NCBI GenBank assembly: GCA_028821265.1 | Contig: JAPPGU010000085.1 | Location: 51,237-115,236 of the forward strand | Origin: a bacterium | GTDB lineage: Bacteria > Actinomycetota > Acidimicrobiia > Spongiisociales > Spongiisociaceae | Length of the DNA stretch: 64,000 bases | Direction of reading: 5' to 3' | Shown: positions 35,212-43,088 of the stretch, in pieces | How the letters are laid out: every line of letters begins with the position of its first letter | How positions within the stretch are numbered: the stretch's first letter is position 1 | The notes under the pieces: generated by a model | Seen by the model: the letters and a program-made list of their open reading frames with translations, nothing else | What the model was told of the DNA's origin: nothing | The model's database searches: none | Position numbers and translations under genes: made by a program

Positions 35212-36344
35212 GCGGCTTCGATCACGAGTCCCGGCGGGCCCTCTTCCAGGCTCGGCTCGCTGAGCTGTCTGTCGATGTCGCCATGTGCCTTCCTTCCGGT
35301 GACCTGGAATACCTGACCGGCTTCCCCCGCCGGGCGCCCTCGTTCGGCAACATCGAGTACGCGCACCAGTGGACCACGGGGGCCCTGTTGCGTCCCGAGG
35401 GCGAGCCGGTCTTCGTAGTCCCGCAGGGCTACTCCTCCTTCAACCTGCCCGGCGGCGTGGAGGGCGACGTGGTGCAGGTCCGCAACCTGGACGACGGCGT
35501 GGAGGTGTTCGCCCGCACCCTGGCCCGGTTCGGCCGCATCCGGCGGATCGGCCTGTCGGCCCGAACGTTCTCACGGACCGCGGTACGCATGGTGGAGTTG
35601 ACCGGCGGGGCGGAACTGGTCGACCTCGACGACGAGATCAACGCCCTGCGGAGGGTCAAGGAACCGGTGGAACTGGACGCCATGCGCCGGTCGGGACGGA
35701 TCTGCGACCTGACAATGGGCCAGATCACCTCATCCGTGGCGGCGGGGGTCACCGAGTTCCAGATCTCCAGCCGGGTCGAGTACCTGATGAGGAAGCACGG
35801 AGGGAAGTACCCCTCGTTCGACACGGGCGTGTTCGCCATGGGTCCTGCCCTGGACCGGGACGCGTCCACCCGCCTGACCGCGGAGCCCCTCGTGGAAGGG
35901 TTGGGCGTGTCTTTCGACTTCGGGACCGTGGTGGACGGCTACTGCTCCGACTTCGGCCGCACCATTCACATCGGCGAGCCCGACGACCGCTACCGGGAGG
36001 CCTACGGGCTGGTGGTGGCCGCCCAGGAGGCGGGCCGCCGGGCCGCCGTACCCGGAGCGACCGCGTCGGAGGTCAACGCGGCCACCAGAGCGGTCATCGA
36101 CGATGCCGGGTACGGCGACTGGTTCCGCCACCGGACGGGACACTGCATCGGCCTCGACACGCACGAGCGGCCCTTCATCTCCGAGGAGGACACCACCGTC
36201 CTCGAGGAGGGCATGACCTTCACGATCGAGCCTTCGATCTTCTGGCCGGGCACCGTGGGGGTTCGGGTGGAGGACATGTTCGTCTGCCGGCCCGGAGGGG
36301 CCGAGTGCCTGAACACCTACAGCCGGGACCTGGTCGCGGTCTGA
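35208..36344 (+). CDS. M24-family metallopeptidase (Xaa-Pro aminopeptidase/creatinase-like)
   Basis: This 378-residue protein has a creatinase N-terminal domain (about 1-135) and a pita-bread catalytic domain. All five dinuclear metal ligands are recognisable: the two Asp in FDFGTVVDGYCSDFGRT, His in RTGHCIGLDTHE, Glu in TIEPSIF and Glu in RVEDMF. It may remove N-terminal residues before proline or hydrolyse a creatine-like C-N bond. The GTG start overlaps the LigJ-like stop. Its link with aromatic metabolism is unclear. Confidence 0.88.
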   Translation: MSGFDHESRRALFQARLAELSVDVAMCLPSGDLEYLTGFPRRAPSFGNIEYAHQWTTGALLRPEGEPVFVVPQGYSSFNLPGGVEGDVVQVRNLDDGVEVFARTLARFGRIRRIGLSARTFSRTAVRMVELTGGAELVDLDDEINALRRVKEPVELDAMRRSGRICDLTMGQITSSVAAGVTEFQISSRVEYLMRKHGGKYPSFDTGVFAMGPALDRDASTRLTAEPLVEGLGVSFDFGTVVDGYCSDFGRTIHIGEPDDRYREAYGLVVAAQEAGRRAAVPGATASEVNAATRAVIDDAGYGDWFRHRTGHCIGLDTHERPFISEEDTTVLEEGMTFTIEPSIFWPGTVGVRVEDMFVCRPGGAECLNTYSRDLVAV

Positions 36345-36368
36345 CACCGAAGGTCCGGAAGGAGCGCC

Positions 36369-36758
36369 ATGGCTAGAAGAGTCAACATCGAGGTGCCGGG
36401 GGTCAGCCACGGCAACATGCCCATCCCCATGGCCACCAAGGTCGGCAACATGGTGTTCTCAAGCGGCATCCACGCCATGGACCCCGAGACCGGAACCATC
36501 CCGGACGACCCGGGACGCCAGGTCGAGCTGGTCTTCCAGCACATGCGCACCATCGTCGAGAACGCCGGAGGCACAACCGACGACATCGCCCTGGTTATCT
36601 TCAACATCAAGGACAACGCCTACCGCTCACTCGTCAACGACGAGTGGCTCAAGATGTTCCCCGACGATGGGGACCGCCCGGCCCGGAATACCCACCTGGT
36701 CGACCTCGGCTTCGGGATGATCATCCACGTCCTTATGACGGCCGTCCTAGAGGAGTGA
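36369..36758 (+). CDS. RidA/YjgF-family protein
   Basis: This 129-residue Rid-family protein shows the VFSSGIHAMDPETGTI segment, the DDIALVIFNIKDNAYR middle and an RNTHLVDLGFGMIIHV strand where RidA has its catalytic Arg. The usual C-terminal Glu-containing motif is replaced by LMTAVLEE, so it may not be a standard 2-iminobutanoate deaminase. Rid proteins deaminate reactive imines; relatives such as aminomuconate deaminase act in meta-cleavage pathways. It follows the M24 gene by 24 bp and ends the operon. Confidence 0.85.
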   Translation: MARRVNIEVPGVSHGNMPIPMATKVGNMVFSSGIHAMDPETGTIPDDPGRQVELVFQHMRTIVENAGGTTDDIALVIFNIKDNAYRSLVNDEWLKMFPDDGDRPARNTHLVDLGFGMIIHVLMTAVLEE

Positions 36759-36845
36759 CGTACCGAGTCTCCCCTACACAGGCAAACCCATCAGGGACCT
36801 ACTCGCCGCCGTCGCTCCCCACCAAAGTGAGATGAGCCGGATGAG

Positions 36846-37352
36846 TCATCGTCCTCTCCGCATGTTGCGAATCCTTGCCCGAACTGACGCAGATTCCGAT
36901 TCGCCGGCCCGGGCCAGCATGCCGTCTACCTCTTCCCGGTAACGAGGGAAGCGAAGCGCCAGCTCGTTGAATCCGTTGTAGGCCCACGCCCTGACGAACT
37001 TGCGCTCGCTCTCGAGGCAGGCATCCAGGAACCGCTCGAGACCCACAATGTCGTCCTCGGGAATGTCCAGATAGGGCAGGCACTGGAGGATATGCAGTTT
37101 GCTTTCCCAGTGCTCCTGGACGGAGAGTCCGCCGAAGACGGCACGGCATTCGGCAACGGATAGTGAGTTCCCCACCTCTAGATGTCTCTTCAGCAGCCAG
37201 GTTGCCGCCCGTTGCAATTCGACATCCGAAAGATGGGCCAGGATCGTCGCAACGAAATCGTCATGAGCGCCATGGCGCTCATATGTCGACTCCAACACGG
37301 CGGCGGACTTACCGTCCCAGGAGGCAATCTCCTCCGACAACGTCGTAGTCAC
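36846..37352 (-). CDS. hypothetical helical protein, HEAT-repeat-like
   Basis: This 168-residue protein is predicted to be all-helical, with repeated paired helices (SDVELQRAATWLLKRHLE, WESKLHILQCLPYL, FVRAWAYNGFNELALRFP) resembling HEAT or armadillo units. No catalytic motif or membrane segment is visible. It could be a protein-interaction scaffold. GTG is the start, with AGGA seven bases before it. It lies 18 bp downstream of the racemase-like gene on the same strand and is probably co-transcribed. Confidence 0.65.
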   Translation of the reverse strand: MTTTLSEEIASWDGKSAAVLESTYERHGAHDDFVATILAHLSDVELQRAATWLLKRHLEVGNSLSVAECRAVFGGLSVQEHWESKLHILQCLPYLDIPEDDIVGLERFLDACLESERKFVRAWAYNGFNELALRFPRYREEVDGMLARAGESESASVRARIRNMRRGR

Positions 37353-37370
37353 ATCCGGTTCCTGCGATTG

Positions 37371-38189
37371 TCAGGCCGGTAGGTCGGGACTGACCACCTC
37401 GGCTGTCACGTGGAAGTCGTAGATCTGGCGCGGCTTCGGATAGGTCCGCTTGCTCTGGGACAGGCCCAGCTGCACCAGCATCTCGGTCACCTTGAGCAGG
37501 GTGTGATCCGTGCTGAGCACCGGGACCCCGTAGGGAGCCAGGTGCTTCACCAGGTAGTCGTGGAGGCGAGGTCCTCCATATCCGATGATCACGTCGGCGC
37601 CGTCCTCGAAGATCGCCTTCTTGGCCTCCTCCAGCGCGGCCGTGAAAACCGGCTCCAATTCCTCGTCGGTGGCGATCAGCTCGTTGAAGCCGGTGGGAGG
37701 CACGTTGACGTTGCGGATGGACGCCAGCTTGTGCTCCAGGCCGTAGTGCTGGGCGGCGGTGATCAGCGTGTCCTTCGTATGGTCGATGTCGATCCCGTCG
37801 TCGCCCTCCTCCTTGCCGGCAATCACGTAGGAGAACTTGCGACCCAACATCGAGGCAACGTGCTGGACCGCGCACGCCGATCCCATCACCAGCGTGTCGC
37901 ACAGCTCGCGGGCCGCCTTGACGCCCGGCTCGCCGTTGCAGCGGATGATCATGGCGTCCGCGTCGCCTTCGCTCTCGACCTTCCAAGCCTCCCGGGCATG
38001 GAGGACCGCCACCATCTCGTTCTCGTAGTTCTGCTCCACGAAGTGAACGAAGGCATCGGGAGCGTCCCGGACCTCCAACTCGGTGTCGTCGTTCTTCAAC
38101 TCCAGCAGGTCGGGCAGCGGCTTGCTCGGGTACTTCAGACCCGGGATGCGGAAGCCGTTGATCCGCACGATCTTCATCTTCTTGCCCAT
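37371..38189 (-). CDS. Asp/Glu/hydantoin racemase-family protein lacking the second cysteine
   Basis: This 272-residue protein with the racemase fold has the first catalytic cysteine, Cys84, in IIRCNGEPGVKAAREL. In the second half the strand that should carry the partner cysteine reads ADVIIGYGGPRLHDYL, so there is no Cys there. One-base racemases need both thiols, so this protein may be a decarboxylase- or isomerase-like relative, or non-catalytic. GAGGG lies about six bases before the ATG at 38189. Confidence 0.68.
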   Translation of the reverse strand: MGKKMKIVRINGFRIPGLKYPSKPLPDLLELKNDDTELEVRDAPDAFVHFVEQNYENEMVAVLHAREAWKVESEGDADAMIIRCNGEPGVKAARELCDTLVMGSACAVQHVASMLGRKFSYVIAGKEEGDDGIDIDHTKDTLITAAQHYGLEHKLASIRNVNVPPTGFNELIATDEELEPVFTAALEEAKKAIFEDGADVIIGYGGPRLHDYLVKHLAPYGVPVLSTDHTLLKVTEMLVQLGLSQSKRTYPKPRQIYDFHVTAEVVSPDLPA

Positions 38190-38268
38190 CCAGCCCTCAC
38201 CCGGTCTGCCCTCGGCGCGTCACTGTAGCCCGAACCCGGAACTCCAGGCAGGGTCGGCGATCAGCGTC

Positions 38269-38388
38269 TCACTCCTGTCGCCTCTTGCTACGCCATTTCT
38301 GGATCAGCGTCCATGCCCCCAGCAGAATCACCCCTAGCAGAACAAGTATCCACAGCGCCAGCAGGATTCCCAGTACCCATCCGATCAT
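38269..38388 (-). CDS. 39-residue single-helix membrane protein
   Basis: This short ORF encodes MIGWVLGILLALWILVLLG and continues through a long hydrophobic helix to a strongly basic tail (QKWRSKRRQE). This is the pattern of small bacterial inner-membrane proteins. An AGG lies eight bases before the ATG. It lies 79 bp upstream of the racemase-like gene and could share its transcript. No family is recognised. Confidence 0.5.
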   Translation of the reverse strand: MIGWVLGILLALWILVLLGVILLGAWTLIQKWRSKRRQE

Positions 38389-38511
38389 GGGCTGAGCCTG
38401 TCCCCGAGGAAGCCGGTAAGACCTCGCGAGAGGGCGCATAACCAGGCTGTACGCCGGTGGTCGGAGACTTCGAACACAAGCCGGACCCTACTCGGCCCGG
38501 AGAACGGTTAC

Positions 38512-38517
38512 TAGGGT
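38512..38517 (+). promoter_or_regulatory. -10-like box seven bases before the DUF1697 ATG
   Basis: TAGGGT fits the actinobacterial TAnnnT pattern and stands at the same distance from the start codon as in the LigJ-like gene, suggesting a second leaderless message. No clear -35 element was found. Confidence 0.3.
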
Positions 38518-38524
38518 CCCGGCC

Positions 38525-39085
38525 ATGGTGGGAGCCCGATATGTGGCGTTGCTGAGGGGGATCAATGTGGGCGGCAGGAATGTCGTCCGCATGGCTGATT
38601 TGCGCGCCGCATTCGAAGACGCCGGGTACTCGGCGGTCGGGACATACATCCAGTCCGGCAATGTGCTGTTCGAATCCGCCATCCCCCCGACATCGCTGGA
38701 GTCCGACATCGAAAACCTGCTAGCTGACAGATTCGGGCTGTCGGTTGTCGTGGTGGTGCGTTCGCATCGGCAGTACCGCGACGTGGTCGACAGGGCGCCG
38801 CACGGGTTCGGCACCGCGCCCGACATCTATCACTCGGATGTGATCTTCCTGAAGGCGCCGCTGTCGAGCCGCGAAGCCATGCGAGCCGTTGACCCGCGCG
38901 ACGGCGTTGACCAAGTCTGGCCAGGCGAACGGGTGCTCTACTTCTCGCGCCTCAGCAAGCGGTTATCGCAGAGCCGGATGAGCCGGATCGCCGGCAGCCC
39001 GCTCTACCAGAACATGACCATCCGAAACTGGAGGACAACCACCAAGCTGCTTAGCCTCCTCGACCAGCGTGTTGAAAAAGACTGA
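38525..39085 (+). CDS. DUF1697 family protein
   Basis: This 186-residue DUF1697 protein has the family's very conserved opening YVALLRGINVGGRNVVRMAD, TYIQSGNVLFES and near the end SRMSRIAGSPLYQNMTIRNW. The function of the family is unknown; members are soluble, single-copy and scattered through actinobacteria and proteobacteria. No ribosome site is seen, which agrees with a leaderless transcript. Confidence 0.9.
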   Translation: MVGARYVALLRGINVGGRNVVRMADLRAAFEDAGYSAVGTYIQSGNVLFESAIPPTSLESDIENLLADRFGLSVVVVVRSHRQYRDVVDRAPHGFGTAPDIYHSDVIFLKAPLSSREAMRAVDPRDGVDQVWPGERVLYFSRLSKRLSQSRMSRIAGSPLYQNMTIRNWRTTTKLLSLLDQRVEKD

Positions 39086-39198
39086 TGCTGCTCGTTTGAC
39101 TTCTCGGTAGGGGTCCCCAGTTGTGGCGTGGCAGTAGGTCGGCGCCTCCGCACCGTGCCGATGTGGGCAGAGAACACCGACCTGACACCTCCCGTGTA

Positions 39199-39217
39199 TT
39201 AGGGTGCCCTTATATTC
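39199..39217. promoter_or_regulatory. possible iron-box (DtxR/IdeR-like) upstream of iron transporter
   Basis: TTAGGGTGCCCTTATATTC matches about 13 of 19 positions of the IdeR consensus from memory, with the left half nearly perfect and the right half poor. It lies 15 bp before a -35 box of an iron-type ABC operon. Confidence 0.3.
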
Positions 39218-39231
39218 TATCGTCGGGTAGC

Positions 39232-39261
39232 TTGACATCTGTCATATAGGCCGCCTACCCT
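39232..39261 (+). promoter_or_regulatory. promoter of the iron-type ABC genes, with overlapping palindrome
   Basis: TTGACA (39232-39237) and TACCCT (39256-39261) are 18 bp apart. The -35 overlaps a perfect inverted repeat, TGACA-TC-TGTCA (39233-39244), where a repressor could block RNA polymerase. Confidence 0.5.
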
Positions 39262-39319
39262 CTCGCTAGTTGGTGAGTCACCTGTTCTCGAGAACCATGA
39301 CGGGACGGAAGGGAACGAA

Positions 39320-40324
39320 GTGAGACGATCGGTGTTCGTGGCCATGGCAGTGGTCCTTGGATTGGTGGGGGTCGCCTGTGCGGGAGAGGACGAGACGATA
39401 ACGGTGTACTCGGGTCGGACGGAGAACCTGATCGGGCCGATCCTCGAGGACTTCACCGAAGCCACCGGGATTGAGGTCGAGGTCCGCTACGGCAAGTCGG
39501 CCGACCTGGCCCTGCTCATCGACGAGGAAGGGGAACGGACCCCGGCGGACCTGTTCATATCCCAGAGTCCGGGGGCGGTGGGCTTCCTGGCCGGCGAGGG
39601 CCACCTCCGGCCCATCGACCAGGACGTGCTCGAGGCGGTCCCCCGGGAGTTCCGGAATGCCGGAGGTCTGTGGGTGGGGATGTCGGGACGGGTCCGCGTC
39701 ATCGTCTACAACCGCGATCTCGTGGATCCGGCCGAGCTTCCCGCCTCGGTCTTCGAATTGACCGACGAGCGATTCCGGGGAAGAGTCGGGGTGGCGCCCG
39801 CCAACAGTTCGTTCCAGGACTTCGTGACGGCAATGCGGGAGATCCACGGCGACGATGTGACGCTGGAGTGGCTGAAGGGGTTGGAGGCCAACGACGTCCG
39901 TGCCTACTCCGGCAACACGGCCATCGTCCAGGCCGTGGGCCGCGGTGATGTCCCCATGGGCCTCGTGAACCACTACTACAACCTTCGGGCCAAGGCCGAG
40001 GATCCGGGTGTTGCCTCGGAGAACTACTACTTCCCCGACCGCGACATCGGCTCGCTGATGATCATCACGGCGATCGGGGTACTCTCCACCACCGACGTGC
40101 CCGAACTGGCCGATCAGCTCGTCGAGTTCATGCTCGGCGAAGAGGCCCAACGGTTCTACCGCGAGCAGACCTTCGAGTATGCACTGGCTTCGGGTGTCGG
40201 CCCGCCCCAAGCACTGCCGCCGCTCGCCGAACTCGAGGTAGCCACCTACGATTTCGATCGGCTCGGAGGCGGGCTGGAGCGGACCAAGGAACTGATCGAT
40301 GAAAGCGGGCTCGAGTCTCCCTGA
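39320..40324 (+). CDS. Fe(3+)-type ABC transporter substrate-binding lipoprotein
   Basis: This 334-residue lipoprotein (lipobox VGVAC, Cys20) is of the FbpA/FutA-like binding-protein family: TITVYSGRTENLIGPILEDF opens the mature protein, and NHYYNLRA carries the adjacent tyrosines that bind ferric iron in FbpA. It would deliver Fe(III) or another oxyanion-bound metal to the permease encoded next, whose start lies inside its last 26 bases. GTG start after GGAAGGGAA. Confidence 0.9.
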   Translation: MRRSVFVAMAVVLGLVGVACAGEDETITVYSGRTENLIGPILEDFTEATGIEVEVRYGKSADLALLIDEEGERTPADLFISQSPGAVGFLAGEGHLRPIDQDVLEAVPREFRNAGGLWVGMSGRVRVIVYNRDLVDPAELPASVFELTDERFRGRVGVAPANSSFQDFVTAMREIHGDDVTLEWLKGLEANDVRAYSGNTAIVQAVGRGDVPMGLVNHYYNLRAKAEDPGVASENYYFPDRDIGSLMIITAIGVLSTTDVPELADQLVEFMLGEEAQRFYREQTFEYALASGVGPPQALPPLAELEVATYDFDRLGGGLERTKELIDESGLESP

Positions 40325-41906
40325 TGCGACGGCTCCGGCCATAGCCCGTCGTCAGCGCCACCACCCCGGTCTACTGGTGGCGGTGGCCCTACTGGGTCTT
40401 CTCTTCCTCTTCCCGATCGGTTACCTGGCGTGGGGCAGCCTAAGCCTCGGGGGGGACTTCTGGGCGACGGTCGCCAGCGAGCGCACCCTGCGGCCCCTGC
40501 GTAACTCGCTGCTGATCGCGTCATCCACGGCCATATCGTGCATGCTCCTGGGAACCACCCTTGCCTGGCTCGTGGCCCGGACCGACCTGGTCGCACGGCG
40601 GTTCTGGCGGGTGGTGCTGCCGCTGCCGCTGGTGATCCCCTCCTTCGTGGGCGCCACCGCCCTGCTGTCGGCCTTCGGTCGGGGAGGATTGGTGCCCTTC
40701 CTCCCCAGGATCGAAGGGTTCTGGGGAGCATTCGTCGTCTTGACGGCACTCAGCTATCCCTACGTATACCTGCCCGTCCTGGCCCGGCTTTCCACCACGG
40801 TCCCGACGCTGGAGGAGGCGGCGCGGCTCCTGGGCAGCCATCCCGGACGCACGCTGATCCGGGTGGTCCTTCCGAACATCCGCGACACGGTGGCCGCCGG
40901 AACCATGCTGGTATTCCTCTACGGACTGAGCGACTTCGGTGCGGTGGCGCTGATGCGCTACGACACCATCACCCGGGCCATCTTCTCCTCCCGCCTGTTC
41001 GACCGGGCGACCTCTCTGACGCTCGGGCTGGTGATCGCCGTCCTGGCACTGATCGTGGCGCTGATCGAGCGCGCAGCCGCTCCTGGCCGCCAACCCGGGA
41101 AGGGGATCGGGAGGGAGCAGGTGCGGTACCGGCTACGCAGGTCGGCGGCCCCGGCCACAGTGTTTGCAGGCGGGGTGACCGGGGTGGCCCTGGTAGCTCC
41201 CATCGCGGTGTTCCTGCTCTGGGTGATCCGGGGGTCGACCACGGTCGGGGTCGGCTACTCGGGTATCGGGGACGGGCTCGGATTTCTCATCCGGCCCATC
41301 CTCAACTCGGCCGTCGCATCGGTCGCCGCCGGTGCCTGCGCGGTGGCCGTCACGCTGCCCGTGGCGTACGCGGCCGCGAGACGGCGGAATTGGGTGTCGA
41401 GTTCAGCCGCCGCCTCGGTGACCTCCGTGTTCGCCCTACCAGGGCTGGTGGTCGCGCTGGCGGTCGTCTTCTGGGCCATCCGGGCGCCCGGCCCGCTGGC
41501 GGCCGTCTACCAGACGTTCCCGTTGCTGGTGCTGGCCTACGTGCTCCACTTCGGCGCCCAGTCGATGAGGGCTTCCCAGGCGGCGATCAGCGACGTGCCC
41601 CCTCGCTACGAAGACGCCGCCCGCACTCTCGGAGTCTCCGCCCGCCGCCGTTTCTTCACCATCGATCTCCCGCTGGTCATGCCGGGCCTGATCACCGGAG
41701 GAGGCCTGGTCCTGCTGTCCACCCTCAAGGAACTGCCGGCCACGCTGCTACTCGCCCCGATCGGGTTCGAGACGCTGGCCACGAGGATCTGGAGTGCAGC
41801 TGAGGACGGGTTCTTCGCCGAGGTCGGAATCACGTCGTTGGTCCTCATCCTGCTCTCGGGCCTCCTGACATGGATGTTCGTGCTCCGTCGCGAGTTGAAG
41901 GTATGA
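40299..41906 (+). CDS. Fe(3+)-type ABC transporter permease (FbpB-like)
   Basis: This 535-residue permease has two fused binding-protein-dependent transport modules (about twelve helices), the standard FbpB/SfuB plan. Each half has an EAA loop: EEAARLLGSHPGRTLIRVV and EDAARTLGVSARRRFFTID. AAGGA sits eight bases before the ATG, inside the preceding gene. No ATPase gene follows within the window; the operon ends here and the ATPase must be shared or encoded elsewhere. Confidence 0.92.
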   Translation: MKAGSSLPDATAPAIARRQRHHPGLLVAVALLGLLFLFPIGYLAWGSLSLGGDFWATVASERTLRPLRNSLLIASSTAISCMLLGTTLAWLVARTDLVARRFWRVVLPLPLVIPSFVGATALLSAFGRGGLVPFLPRIEGFWGAFVVLTALSYPYVYLPVLARLSTTVPTLEEAARLLGSHPGRTLIRVVLPNIRDTVAAGTMLVFLYGLSDFGAVALMRYDTITRAIFSSRLFDRATSLTLGLVIAVLALIVALIERAAAPGRQPGKGIGREQVRYRLRRSAAPATVFAGGVTGVALVAPIAVFLLWVIRGSTTVGVGYSGIGDGLGFLIRPILNSAVASVAAGACAVAVTLPVAYAAARRRNWVSSSAAASVTSVFALPGLVVALAVVFWAIRAPGPLAAVYQTFPLLVLAYVLHFGAQSMRASQAAISDVPPRYEDAARTLGVSARRRFFTIDLPLVMPGLITGGGLVLLSTLKELPATLLLAPIGFETLATRIWSAAEDGFFAEVGITSLVLILLSGLLTWMFVLRRELKV

Positions 41907-41945
41907 GGACCGGCCTCCGGGACTAAGAGAGATTCGGCCCCCACC

Positions 41946-41974
41946 TTGACACCAACGGAGGTGGCTGCAAACAT
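41946..41974 (+). promoter_or_regulatory. promoter ahead of SAM riboswitch
   Basis: TTGACA (41946-41951) is followed after 17 bp by AAACAT (41969-41974), which places the start of transcription about ten bases before the riboswitch. The -10 match is modest; the -35 is perfect. Confidence 0.5.
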
Positions 41975-41989
41975 CCCGTCAACAACGCG

Positions 41990-42068
41990 CTTATCAAGAG
42001 CGGTGGAGGGACAGGCCCTGCGAAACCGCGGCAACCGATCCGTTCGGTGCCAATGCCTGATCGATGAG
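41990..42068 (+). promoter_or_regulatory. SAM-I (S-box) riboswitch
   Basis: The core matches the S-box consensus in order: CTTATCAAGAG, GGTGGAGGGAC, GGCCCTGCGAAACC, GCGGCAACC, a variable P3 hairpin (ACCGA/TCGGT), GGTGCCAAT and GATGAG. P1 pairs CTTATC (41990-41995) with GATGAG (42063-42068). The RNA binds S-adenosylmethionine and lowers expression of downstream genes when SAM is plentiful. Further hairpins follow at 42068-42093 (GACAGC/GCTGTC, sharing the last base of P1) and 42095-42112 (GCGCTC/GAGCGC); either could belong to the expression platform. Confidence 0.9.
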
Positions 42069-42138
42069 ACAGCCTGCGGCGGACTCCGCTGTCGGCGCTC
42101 ACTACGGAGCGCGTAACGACAAAGGAGAACTGCTGACC

Positions 42139-42258
42139 ATGTCCCTTCACGGAACCCCCTTCGGCCTGATGCCGGCCCGCGCCTTCCCCGTTTGCGCCAT
42201 GCACGCGTGTTCGTGCTCTCGGGTGAGAAGCCCGGGACGGCTCGGCCTGTCCCGCTGA
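42139..42258 (+). CDS. 39-residue Cys-rich leader peptide
   Basis: This short ORF has AAAGGAG 11 bases before its ATG, between the SAM riboswitch and the OsmC-family gene. The peptide starts MSLHGTPFGLMPARAF and contains VCAMHACSCSR, with three Cys in six residues. The last Cys codon lies in the 5' arm of an 11-bp inverted repeat (42215-42276). This is the layout of ribosome-mediated attenuators and of the cysteine-responsive leader ORFs known in actinobacteria upstream of sulfur genes. A functional small protein is the alternative. Confidence 0.6.
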   Translation: MSLHGTPFGLMPARAFPVCAMHACSCSRVRSPGRLGLSR

Positions 42259-42276
42259 TCGCCAGCACCCGAGAGC
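42215..42276 (+). promoter_or_regulatory. attenuator-like nested hairpin over the leader ORF
   Basis: GCTCTCGGGTG (42215-42225) is perfectly complementary to CACCCGAGAGC (42266-42276). Inside the loop, CGGGAC (42233-42238) pairs with GTCCCG (42249-42254). The outer 5' arm covers the last Cys codon and the next three codons of the leader ORF, so a ribosome stalled on the Cys codons would prevent the outer stem from forming. Confidence 0.6.
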
Positions 42277-42351
42277 AAGATCCGGCGTCAGGAATATGCC
42301 CATCCGGAGTGCAACGCGCACCCGGACGGGTACGACTACGAAAGGACATCC

Positions 42352-42873
42352 ATGACTACCAAGACCGAACAGCAACTCAACGACGTAGACCTGCAGGCGG
42401 TCGGCGCCCTGGTCGCCGCCGTGGCGGACGACCCGGAGCAGGGCCAGACCGAATGGCAGGCCACCGTGAACTGGACGGGCGCCTTCCGCTCAGAGGTCTC
42501 GATCCGGGACTTTGACCCGATCCCCTCCGACGAGCCGGCCGGACTCGGCGGCACCGACACCGCCCCCAATCCGGCGGAGCAGGTGCTCGGAGCGCTCGGC
42601 AATTGCTTGGCGGTCGGATACGCCGCCAACGCTACGGCGGCCGGAGTGGAGATCAACGACCTCAAGATCGAAGTCAGCGGCGATCTGGACCTGCATACCT
42701 TCCTGGGTCTGAAGCCCGGCCATGCCGGCTACGGGGGCCTGTCGGTGAAGGTCCACCTGGACTCCGACGCCACGGACGAGCAACTTGCCGACCTTCACGA
42801 CAAGGTCGTCAACAGCTCCCCGGTCGGGCACACGCTCAGCAACCCGGTACCGCTGAACATAGAACTGGCCTGA
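42352..42873 (+). CDS. OsmC-family protein
   Basis: This 173-residue OsmC/Ohr-family protein contains PAEQVLGALGNCLAVGYAA, with the first redox cysteine in GNC, followed by the helix and GDLDLHTFLGL. At the second cysteine site it reads VNSSPVGHTLSNPV, so only one thiol remains. Two-cysteine OsmC/Ohr proteins reduce organic peroxides; one-cysteine relatives are of unknown chemistry and often sit with sulfur genes. The upstream SAM riboswitch and Cys-rich leader indicate that its level follows sulfur supply. Confidence 0.88.
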   Translation: MTTKTEQQLNDVDLQAVGALVAAVADDPEQGQTEWQATVNWTGAFRSEVSIRDFDPIPSDEPAGLGGTDTAPNPAEQVLGALGNCLAVGYAANATAAGVEINDLKIEVSGDLDLHTFLGLKPGHAGYGGLSVKVHLDSDATDEQLADLHDKVVNSSPVGHTLSNPVPLNIELA

Positions 42874-42889
42874 TCGACTGATCGTCGCG

Positions 42890-42957
42890 GCGGACCCGTT
42901 CCGGCCTCCCTGACTTCCCGTACCGTCTGGAACCGCCGGGTCCGGAAACGGGTCCGC
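42890..42957 (+). terminator. large inverted repeat after OsmC gene
   Basis: GCGGACCCGTTCCGG (42890-42904) pairs with CCGGAAACGGGTCCGC (42942-42957): 15 base pairs with one bulged base and a 37-base loop. It begins 17 bases after the OsmC stop, without a T-tract, and probably ends the transcript or shields its 3' end. Confidence 0.5.
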
Positions 42958-43088
42958 CCGCGGGCCGCACCTGTATGCAGCTAACTTAGGTGATCGAGGC
43001 AGTGGCCGAGCCTTGGCGCGCTCGGCTTGGACGGCAGGTTCCGGGGACAGTGGAGGATCCACCCCACCAGGACGTACGGAGGTCAGCA

